NCBI GenBank assembly: GCA_028717525.1
Contig: JAQUNT010000113.1
Coordinates: forward strand, 1-7,073
Length of the DNA: 7,073 nucleotides
Direction: 5' to 3'
Source of the DNA: Elusimicrobiota bacterium
GTDB lineage: Bacteria; Elusimicrobiota; Elusimicrobia; UBA1565; UBA9628
Below, piece after piece: positions 1 through 5,606 of this stretch. Every line of letters starts with the position of its first letter. Position 1 is the stretch's first letter. The position numbers and the translations under genes are program-made. Under the pieces are notes generated by a model, which was not told the origin of the DNA, ran no database searches, and saw only the letters and a program-made list of their open reading frames with translations.

Positions 1-1
1 A

Positions 2-808
2 CGCAAGGCGGTCTACAAGACCCCGGCCGAGATCGAGAACATCTTGAAGGAAGCAGCCTTGGTCGCGGTCCGCGACAACCGCGAACTCATCAATTACAAG
101 GACCTCTCCACGGCCATCGAGCGCATCGAGCTCGGCGTGGCCCATCGCCTGACCATGACGGAACATGAGCGGGAGATGGTCGCTTACCACGAGGCCGGGC
201 ACCTGATCGTGCTTTACCTCAGCCACCCCACCGACGACGTGTTCAAGGCCTCCATCATCCAGCGCGCGGGCAGCCTGGGCGTGGTGCACCATATCCCGCG
301 CGAGGAGCTCCATCTCTCCGACCGCAACCGCCTGCTGGGCCACATCAAGACCTCCTTGGGCGGCTACGTGGCCGAGAAGCTCCGCTACGGGGTGACCACC
401 AGCGGGGTCTCCTCCGACTTCACCAACGCCATGGCCATCGCCCATCAGATGGTCTGGAGCCTGGGCATGGGCGGCGACGGCCTCATCGGGGACTTCTCCG
501 TCATCCCCTCGGGCCAGACCATGCGGGGGGACCAGCTCTCCGAACAGCTCAAGGGCAAGCTCAACATGGAGACCCAGCGCGTGCTCCACGACTGCCTGGT
601 CGAAGTCGAGCAGGTCCTCAGGGCCGAATCGCGCATCCTCGACCGCTTCGCGGCCGAGCTGGTGCGGCGCGACGAGCTCGATTATGACGAGATCGTGAGC
701 ATATTCCTCGAATACGGCAAGCCGCCCAGACCCATCCCCCTGCCGCTGTCCGACCTGCCGCCCTCCGCGGGCCCCCTGTCCTTGCCCCCGGGCGCGGCCC
801 CCCTCTGA
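2..808 (+). CDS. FtsH-like ATP-dependent zinc metalloprotease, C-terminal part (5' truncated by window)
   Basis: The reading frame is open from the window edge, so the real start lies upstream; the TTG at 44 is only an internal codon. Visible residues 1-45 match the end of an AAA+ lid of the FtsH type (TPAEIENILKEAALVAVR, then a DLSTAIERI helix). The M41 peptidase domain follows. The zinc motif HEAGH is at visible residues 63-67 (bases 188-202), and the likely third ligand is Asp139 in SGVSSDF. FtsH family members are membrane-anchored AAA+ proteases that degrade membrane and misfolded proteins. Oddities: the usual LGGRAAEE segment reads LGGYVAEK, and the protein ends in about 30 Pro/Leu-rich residues. 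It is therefore a diverged paralogue rather than a textbook housekeeping FtsH, and I give no gene symbol. The N-terminal membrane anchor and Walker motifs lie outside the window and cannot be checked. Confidence 0.9.
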   Translation, partial: RKAVYKTPAEIENILKEAALVAVRDNRELINYKDLSTAIERIELGVAHRLTMTEHEREMVAYHEAGHLIVLYLSHPTDDVFKASIIQRAGSLGVVHHIPREELHLSDRNRLLGHIKTSLGGYVAEKLRYGVTTSGVSSDFTNAMAIAHQMVWSLGMGGDGLIGDFSVIPSGQTMRGDQLSEQLKGKLNMETQRVLHDCLVEVEQVLRAESRILDRFAAELVRRDELDYDEIVSIFLEYGKPPRPIPLPLSDLPPSAGPLSLPPGAAPL

Positions 809-811
809 GCA

Positions 812-847
812 GGCCTTCGCGAAGGGCCGGGCTTCCGGCCGGCTTTT
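812..847 (+). terminator. Possible intrinsic terminator after the FtsH-like gene
   Basis: Overlapping inverted repeats start four bases after the stop codon. CCTTCGCGAAGG (814-825) is a perfect palindrome. GGCCGG/CCGGCC (825-830 with 835-840, loop GCTT) is a perfect 6-bp stem. A third alternative pairs 822-830 with 839-847. The region ends in only four T residues, part of which would be used in the third stem, so it is a weak candidate. It sits where a terminator is expected, just before a new promoter. Confidence 0.4.
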
Positions 848-893
848 CCAAGGGCCCCAATCGGTAAAAATAGAGTAAGGAAAACGGTTTCTC

Positions 894-922
894 TTGACAA
901 AACCATGGCCGGAGGCTAAACT
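894..922 (+). promoter_or_regulatory. Sigma70-type promoter for the three-gene membrane-protein operon
   Basis: A perfect -35 hexamer TTGACA (894-899) is followed after exactly 17 bases by TAAACT (917-922), a 4/6 match to TATAAT. Bases 861-885 just upstream are A-rich in an otherwise GC-rich region and could act as an UP element. Transcription would start near 929, giving a leader of about 44 nt before the ATG at 973. This is the only good promoter-like sequence I see before the three genes. Confidence 0.7.
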
Positions 923-972
923 GAGCGTGTCAGGGTTCGATCCGTTCTGGGGGCCGCCTTGAGTGGCGGGCT

Positions 973-2046
973 ATGAACATCCTCAAGATAAAGAAGGACA
1001 ATGACCCCTTTAAGAAGTACTGGTGGGCCATCCTCCTGGGATTCGCCGGCGTGGGCGCCTGGGTCTGCATGCCCTTGATGGACACCTCCACCGGCTCCGT
1101 CTCAGTGCGCTCGCGCGGGCTCAAGACCGATAACCAGAGCCTCGACAACATGTCCAACCCCAGCGGCGCCCCCGGCTCGGCCTACGATCTGTCCATGGAC
1201 GGGGCCGGCGGCAAGAAGAAGGGCGACGGGGAATCCACCTCATCGCTCTACCAGGCCCCTCCCGAGGCCGAGACCGGCGCAGTGGCCCCAGGGGCCCCCT
1301 TGACCGGCTCCGCGCCGGGCCCGGCCTCTTTCGCCAACGCGCTCAAGGAGGTCAGCCGCAAGACCAGCGCCTCCGCGAGTTGGGGCAACGCCAAGCCCCA
1401 GGTCGCCTTCACCCCTCCCAAGGGTAATTTCAGCTCCCTGTCGGGCCTGGGCGGGGGCGGAGGCGGCGGCACCGGGGCGAGCGCCGGCCCGGCCTCCATG
1501 GGCGCTTTCGGCACCGGCGTGTCCAAGACCGGCATGACCACGACCCGGGGCTTGAGCGGCGGCGAAGCGGGTTCCAGCCAGGGCGCCAAGCCCATCATGG
1601 GCTCCTTGAAGGGGGCGGCGGCCCAGGGCCAAGCCGCCCTGACCACCCCGAGCGCCGACGCGGCGCGGGCCATGTCCGGCGCCAGCTTCGACGGCAGCCG
1701 GGGCGGCTCGGCCATCGGGGGCGAGAAGGGCGCTTCCGCCGGAGGGGGAGCCTACGCGGGCTTCGACGCGATGCCCGCCAATCTCAAGGCCAACGACCCC
1801 GAAGCCAACGAGTATAAGTACGAGGCCGTCCCCGCCAAATACGCGGCTGAGACCCAGGATGAGGGCGAGCAGATGAAGAAGGCCATCATGATGATGGTCA
1901 TCAGCGCGGTGGTGGGCGGAGTGGTCACTGGAGTGGTCGGCAGCGTCTTCGGCGGCGCGGCCGGCGGCGCGGCCAGCGGCGCCTCGGGAGCTGCCATGTC
2001 CGCTGCTCTACGCCCCCAAGGCAGCGGCAGCGGCGTTGGGGATTGA
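973..2046 (+). CDS. Unrecognised Gly/Ser/Ala-rich bitopic membrane protein (first of three)
   Basis: I do not recognise this 357-residue protein. A basic N-terminus (KIKK, KK) precedes a transmembrane segment at about residues 17-36 (WWAILLGFAGVGAW). The positive-inside rule puts the N-terminus in the cytoplasm. Residues 37-290 are a low-complexity linker rich in Gly, Ser, Ala, Pro and Thr, with a run of seven Gly at about 161-167. A second hydrophobic segment (about 304-327, starting AIMMMVISAVV) leads into a glycine-zipper pattern with Gly at 316/320 and 323/327/331, then a Gly/Ser tail. The ATG at 973 is chosen because it places the membrane helix and basic tail normally, although its Shine-Dalgarno is poor (GGCGGG). 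It is first in the operon, 9 nt before the next gene. It resembles the next two proteins in plan but has only one C-terminal helix. Confidence 0.85.
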   Translation: MNILKIKKDNDPFKKYWWAILLGFAGVGAWVCMPLMDTSTGSVSVRSRGLKTDNQSLDNMSNPSGAPGSAYDLSMDGAGGKKKGDGESTSSLYQAPPEAETGAVAPGAPLTGSAPGPASFANALKEVSRKTSASASWGNAKPQVAFTPPKGNFSSLSGLGGGGGGGTGASAGPASMGAFGTGVSKTGMTTTRGLSGGEAGSSQGAKPIMGSLKGAAAQGQAALTTPSADAARAMSGASFDGSRGGSAIGGEKGASAGGGAYAGFDAMPANLKANDPEANEYKYEAVPAKYAAETQDEGEQMKKAIMMMVISAVVGGVVTGVVGSVFGGAAGGAASGASGAAMSAALRPQGSGSGVGD

Positions 2047-2051
2047 GGAGG
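2046..2051 (+). promoter_or_regulatory. Ribosome binding site overlapping the upstream stop codon
   Basis: AGGAGG lies 4 nt before the ATG at 2056, and its first A is the last base of the preceding gene's TGA stop. This overlap suggests translational coupling and fixes the start of the 550-residue protein. Confidence 0.75.
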
Positions 2052-2055
2052 ACGT

Positions 2056-3708
2056 ATGGGCCAAGAAAACGATCTTCCCAAAATCAATCCGGAAGTGAAC
2101 CGCGAAGAGAAGAAGCGTAGCGGCCTGGCCGCGCTCCTCTTCCGCTTCGGCATCGGCTCCGAGGCCGGCACAGGCGCTGCCGGCGCCGGCTTGGGCGTGG
2201 GCGCCGGCGGAGCCGGGGGCGGTTTGGGCGGCCTGCTGGGCGCCGGCATCAGCGGCGGCCTGCTGGCCACCAAGGCCGGCATCATCGGCCTGGTCTTGGT
2301 CGGCACCACGGTGGCCGGCTCCTTGGGAGTGGTCGCCTACAAGCTCTTCGGGCCCACTGAGGCGGACCGCAGCGACGCCAACTTCACCTCCCTTTTCGCG
2401 CCCAAGCCCCAGAACGAGGCGGGCGCGGGCGGACAGAACGGCTCCGCGTCGGCCAACGGGGCCTCCAAGTCCCTGCAGTTCCTGGTGGACGCCAACACCA
2501 AGGAAGCCCCGCCGCAGGACCAGACCGCCGAGGCGGCAGCGGCCTCGGCCGACGCCTCGGCCTCGGCCGCGGTAGCGCCCGCCGCGCCGCCGCCGCTCAA
2601 GAACGACAACTTCGGGGGCAGCACCATCGCCAAGCTCAAGACCGACCGGAAGTTCGGAGACCTGACCAAGGGCGCGGCCTCGGGCTCGGCCGGCTCGATC
2701 TCCCTTGCTCCCTCCGCAGGGCCGGGCAATGCCGCGCTTCTGGCCCGCGCCAGCCAGGGCGGCCTGAGCGCCAACCCGTCGCGGGCCCAATCCAGCGGCC
2801 TGCAGGCCCTGCGCTCGGGCCGCGCCATGCGCGGCAGCGGAGCCCTCAAGCAGCTCAGCGGGGTGCGCAGCGACCACAGGGGCGCCACCACCAGCCAGGG
2901 CTCCGGCGCCAGGTATGACGGCGCCAACCCGTCGCCCGCCGCTTCGCCGAATACGGAAAATACCTCGACCACGGGCCAAGGCGCCAGCGACACTTCCCCG
3001 GGGGTCAATCCCGGCGGCGGCAGCTCTGCGGAGCGCCAGTTCGCCGACGACGTGCCCGCCGTCAAGGGCAAGAACGTCACGCCCTGGCAGGCGGCCATCA
3101 ACACCGCCATGATGCTGGTGATGGCCTCGTCCATGATCCTGTTCCTGGCTTCGAAGGTCGCCGACATGCAAGGCGTCAGCGCCGGGATGGCCAAGGCCAT
3201 CATCATCCTGCTGGGCATCATCGCGGCCGGCCTGGCCGCGAAGGTCATCCAGCTGGGCGCTGAGATCGGCGGAGGCAAATTCGGCCAGCAGCTGCAGGGC
3301 CAGATGCTGACGCTGGCCGGAGGCTGCCTCATGGCTACCGCGGCCGTCATGATCTTCCAAGCGGCCAGCGCGGGGGCGGGCGACCATGTCAAGCCGGGCG
3401 ACAACATGAACGAGGGCGTCAAGGACGCCCCGGTCAAGGAATACGGCCAGGCGGGCGCGGACAAGGCCAATGCGGTGGCCGACCAGAAGGCCTTGGCCAC
3501 GGCCATGGGCGGCAACACCCACCTGCTCATGATGGTCTGCGGCGGCGCGGCTTTGGCCGCCACGGCTTGGGCTTACATGGCGCCGAAGAAGTCTTACGAG
3601 GCGAGCTTGTTCAAGGACGGCCGGCCGCCGGACTGGGACCATCCGTACCAGTCTTCGCAGGTGGTCACGCCGCCTTCGCAGGGGATTTTGGACCAGTATC
3701 TGGTCTAG
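2056..3708 (+). CDS. Unrecognised low-complexity polytopic membrane protein (second of three)
   Basis: I do not recognise this 550-residue protein. Residues 1-22 are charged (REEKKR). Residues 35-72 are almost all Gly/Ala/Leu/Ser. Transmembrane helix 1 is at about 74-96 (IIGLVLVGTTVAGSLGVVAY). A linker of about 240 residues, rich in Ala/Ser/Gly/Pro, follows. It includes an Ala/Ser stretch (158-176) and the motif RKFGDLTKG (198-206), which recurs in the next protein. The C-terminal part has likely helices at about 347-366, 378-398, 416-437 and 488-508, then a polar tail with GRPPDWDHPYQSSQ. Its start is set by a strong Shine-Dalgarno overlapping the previous stop. It lies 15 nt before the third gene, which shares its architecture. 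The function is unknown; a structural or envelope-spanning role is inference from the layout only. Confidence 0.87.
   Translation: MGQENDLPKINPEVNREEKKRSGLAALLFRFGIGSEAGTGAAGAGLGVGAGGAGGGLGGLLGAGISGGLLATKAGIIGLVLVGTTVAGSLGVVAYKLFGPTEADRSDANFTSLFAPKPQNEAGAGGQNGSASANGASKSLQFLVDANTKEAPPQDQTAEAAAASADASASAAVAPAAPPPLKNDNFGGSTIAKLKTDRKFGDLTKGAASGSAGSISLAPSAGPGNAALLARASQGGLSANPSRAQSSGLQALRSGRAMRGSGALKQLSGVRSDHRGATTSQGSGARYDGANPSPAASPNTENTSTTGQGASDTSPGVNPGGGSSAERQFADDVPAVKGKNVTPWQAAINTAMMLVMASSMILFLASKVADMQGVSAGMAKAIIILLGIIAAGLAAKVIQLGAEIGGGKFGQQLQGQMLTLAGGCLMATAAVMIFQAASAGAGDHVKPGDNMNEGVKDAPVKEYGQAGADKANAVADQKALATAMGGNTHLLMMVCGGAALAATAWAYMAPKKSYEASLFKDGRPPDWDHPYQSSQVVTPPSQGILDQYLV
2158..2271 (+). repeat. 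Gly/Ala-rich low-complexity coding segment
   Basis: The DNA is built from imperfect copies of a GGCGCCGGC-like unit and encodes residues 35-72 of the second membrane protein, mostly Gly, Ala, Leu and Ser just before its first transmembrane helix. The copies are degenerate rather than exact, so this is protein-level low complexity more than a DNA repeat array. The segment could be a weakly hydrophobic hairpin or a flexible region. Confidence 0.6.
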
Positions 3709-3711
3709 GTC

Positions 3712-3716
3712 AGGAG
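3712..3716 (+). promoter_or_regulatory. Ribosome binding site of the third membrane-protein gene
   Basis: AGGAG sits 7 nt before the ATG at 3724, an ideal distance, and only 3 nt after the previous TAG stop. It fixes the start and supports co-transcription. Confidence 0.75.
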
Positions 3717-3723
3717 AACGGAT

Positions 3724-5487
3724 ATGGACACGAAACTAGAGACTCCGCAGATCCCGGAGCTGAAGCTGGCCAATGTGGGGGCTGACCGCCGCAAGAAGAA
3801 GGGCGCGGTCCCGTTCTGGCTGGGCGGTTCCGGCACGGCCGCCCGCAGCGGCGGCGGCGTCTGGAGCTCGATTTCCGGCATCGCGGGCACATCCGGAATC
3901 AAGATCGCGGTCGCCTTGCTGGCCGGCACCGTGGGCGTGGGCGCCTATAACACGGGCAAGACCATGAGGCCTGACGAGTCTCAGTTCGAAAGGCAGAACA
4001 AGCCCCAGCTCTTCGCCTCCAAGAACGAGAAGCCCAAGTACGAGGGAGATTTGTCCAAGCTTCCCGGCCCGCAGGCCGGCGGGCAGAACAGCGTCACCAT
4101 GGTCTCCGGCAGCCTCGACGGGCTGACCGCCGAGGAGCGCGCGGCCAAGGCGGCCAAGGAGGAGGCGGACGCCAAGGCCGCGGCCGAGGCTCAGGCCAAG
4201 GCCGACGCCGAGGCGGCGGCCAAGGAGCAGGCGAACGTCCCCGCAGGCCCGGACCCGGCGGCCCTCGCCGCGGCGCAGGCGGCCGCAGCCGCCAAGGAGA
4301 AGGAGAAGGAGGCGGCGTTCAGCCGCAGGTTCGGGGAGCTCAGCAAGGGCAGCGGCTTGTCCGGCGGCTCCGGGATGTCAGCCGGCATCGGGCAGGGCTT
4401 CGCCCCGTTGAAGGCGAAGCCGGGTGACGCCGGGGCGCTCTCCGCCTTCGGCAGCAGGCGCACGGGCACGGGGACCACGTCTTCCCGGATCTCGGCGGGC
4501 AGGAATCCGGGCCGCAGCCTGGCCCAGAGGCAGCTCAACCGCGCCGTCCAGTCGGCCAGGCAGGCGAAGGCCGGACCCAACGAGTCGCGTTCGGCCGCGA
4601 CCCAGGTGCCCTTCGACACCGGCGTCGGCAACAACCAACTGCTGACCGGCTCCGGCGGCGGCGTGGGCGGCGCCAGCCCGCGCTCGGGGACGTCGGATTC
4701 CAGGGGCTCCGGCGGGGGCGGCAGCGGGTCTCCCGTGGGAGTGGGCGGCAACTCCGTAGCGAGCGGGCCTGATGACTGCGGAGACTTGGCCTCGAAGTAC
4801 GGCTGGCACGGGAATTTCGTCAATTCGGCGGACGGCGGCTGCGTGCTCAAGGAAGGCAACGTGAAGGGCACCGGCAAGGACGATCCGACGAACAAGTATT
4901 TCGACATGCTGAAGCTCCTGTCCATCATAGCCACCATCCTCAGCGCCTTCCTGCTCCTCGCGGGGTTCCTGCAGAAGAGCGTGGTGCCGGCGACCATGAT
5001 GTTGGGCTTCGCGATGGCCAAGGTCTGCGGTGCGATGCTCTGCGCTGTCGGCGCCATCATCGCGCTTCTGGGCTTGATGGTCGTGGGAATGGGCCGCAAG
5101 TCCGAGGGGACGATCTTCGCGATCATGGGCGTCCTGACCTCCGCCGCCGGCTACATGGCGTACTCGTCGGCCGAAAAGGCTGCTGAAGATGCTAAGGCTG
5201 TCGAGGCGGCCGGTAAGGAGCAGACGACGCAGATGCGGGATCTCATGAAGAATCCCAATTACACCGTCGATAAAGGGACGCTGACGTTCCATCAGCCTGG
5301 GACCACCAATCAATGGTCGTCGGTCCTGGTCGATAATCCAGGTCTGGCTGGCGCTAACCAAAGTGTCATGTCTGCAGGGAATACTTCCATAATGACGGGG
5401 AGCCTCAGCACCGGATCGAATCTCTACGGGGATTTCCACGATGTGGATCCCCGTACATGGAATCCGGATACGCAAAGATGGGAATAG
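3724..5487 (+). CDS. Unrecognised TolA-like-helix polytopic membrane protein (third of three)
   Basis: I do not recognise this 587-residue protein. A cytoplasmic tail with RRKKK (22-26) precedes helix 1 at about 59-76 (IKIAVALLAGTVGVGAY). Residues 134-199 form an Ala/Lys/Glu-rich stretch that should be a long charged helix, like the periplasmic stalk of TolA. It ends at RRFGELSKG (201-209), a motif shared with the previous protein. A Gly/Ser/Arg-rich linker (210-348) is followed by a small segment with two cysteines, Cys352 and Cys373, which could form a disulphide outside the cytoplasm. The C-terminal hydrophobic block has helices at about 397-417, 420-436, 437-456 and 463-481. A polar tail of about 105 residues follows, ending DPRTWNPDTQRWE. 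The last 300 or so bases have visibly lower GC than the rest of the gene. Hairpins lie within the 3' end and after the stop, consistent with the operon ending here. Confidence 0.87.
   Translation: MDTKLETPQIPELKLANVGADRRKKKGAVPFWLGGSGTAARSGGGVWSSISGIAGTSGIKIAVALLAGTVGVGAYNTGKTMRPDESQFERQNKPQLFASKNEKPKYEGDLSKLPGPQAGGQNSVTMVSGSLDGLTAEERAAKAAKEEADAKAAAEAQAKADAEAAAKEQANVPAGPDPAALAAAQAAAAAKEKEKEAAFSRRFGELSKGSGLSGGSGMSAGIGQGFAPLKAKPGDAGALSAFGSRRTGTGTTSSRISAGRNPGRSLAQRQLNRAVQSARQAKAGPNESRSAATQVPFDTGVGNNQLLTGSGGGVGGASPRSGTSDSRGSGGGGSGSPVGVGGNSVASGPDDCGDLASKYGWHGNFVNSADGGCVLKEGNVKGTGKDDPTNKYFDMLKLLSIIATILSAFLLLAGFLQKSVVPATMMLGFAMAKVCGAMLCAVGAIIALLGLMVVGMGRKSEGTIFAIMGVLTSAAGYMAYSSAEKAAEDAKAVEAAGKEQTTQMRDLMKNPNYTVDKGTLTFHQPGTTNQWSSVLVDNPGLAGANQSVMSAGNTSIMTGSLSTGSNLYGDFHDVDPRTWNPDTQRWE
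4123..4320 (+). other. TolA-like Ala/Lys/Glu helical stalk in the third membrane protein
   Basis: Residues 134-199 are dominated by Ala with regularly spaced Lys, Glu and Asp (for example AKEEADAKAAAEAQAKADAE). A short break with NVPAGPDP near 171-178 splits it into two helices. Such composition after a single N-terminal membrane helix is typical of TolA-type proteins that reach across the periplasm. The helices would be roughly 10 nm long in total if fully helical (about 0.15 nm per residue). Confidence 0.6.
5425..5455 (+). other. Strong hairpin inside the 3' end of the third membrane-protein gene
   Basis: TACGGGGAT (5425-5433) pairs perfectly with ATCCCCGTA (5447-5455). After a 2-nt bulge (TT), CCAC (5436-5439) pairs with GTGG (5443-5446) around a GAT loop, giving 13 base pairs in all. 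It lies about 30 nt before the stop codon and has no T-tract after it. It may protect the mRNA 3' end, or may be a chance result of the codons. Confidence 0.5.
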
Positions 5488-5539
5488 GATCTGCGTCGTA
5501 AAGGGTCCATTCGCACTGCGTCTGACCGTCTTGCGCATA

Positions 5540-5580
5540 CCGGCGGCCGGCATGGATGGTCCTCATGCCCTGGCCGCCGG
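5540..5580. other. Strong intergenic hairpin or inverted repeat (possible terminator or operator)
   Basis: CCGGCGGCC (5540-5548) pairs with GGCCGCCGG (5572-5580), and GGCATG (5549-5554) pairs with CATGCC (5564-5569), with a 2-nt bulge (CT) and a 9-nt loop. That makes 15 perfect base pairs, the strongest dyad I found here. It lies 53 nt after the third gene's stop and ends 8 nt before the extended -10 element of the next gene. There is no T-tract on either side, so a classical intrinsic terminator is doubtful. A Rho-type 3' end, an mRNA stabiliser or an operator covering the -35 region are all possible. Confidence 0.6.
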
Positions 5581-5588
5581 AACTGTTG

Positions 5589-5597
5589 TGGTATAAT
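5589..5597 (+). promoter_or_regulatory. Extended -10 promoter element for the caspase-like gene
   Basis: TGGTATAAT is a perfect TGnTATAAT extended -10 element, striking in GC-rich DNA. No good -35 hexamer lies at 16-18 bp spacing, and that region is occupied by the hairpin; extended -10 promoters can work without one. The expected transcription start, about 7 nt downstream (near 5604), is almost at the ATG at 5607. Confidence 0.55.
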
Positions 5598-5606
5598 GGA
5601 AGCCAT

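Noticed and set aside
2337..3563. 408-codon open frame on the minus strand
   Set aside because: It is another antisense shadow of the same gene, overlapping a second minus-strand frame. It has no plausible domain or ribosome site.
2008..3642. 544-codon open frame on the minus strand
   Set aside because: It lies opposite the second membrane-protein gene, which has a strong ribosome site and helix pattern. Long antisense frames are expected when third codon positions are nearly all G or C, and the translated protein is Arg/Gly/His-rich without motifs.
973..5487. Gasdermin-like pore proteins next to a caspase-like protease
   Set aside because: Bacterial gasdermins are single globular proteins of about 260 residues without several hydrophobic helices and long Gly/Ser linkers. 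None of the three proteins resembles them.
4378..5553. 391-codon open frame on the minus strand
   Set aside because: It is an antisense shadow of the third membrane-protein gene. The His/Arg-rich translation shows no recognisable domain.
5556..5606. 17-codon upstream extension of the caspase-like gene
   Set aside because: The extension would run through the hairpin and the TATAAT element, has no good ribosome site, and places a non-signal-like stretch before an otherwise normal signal peptide.
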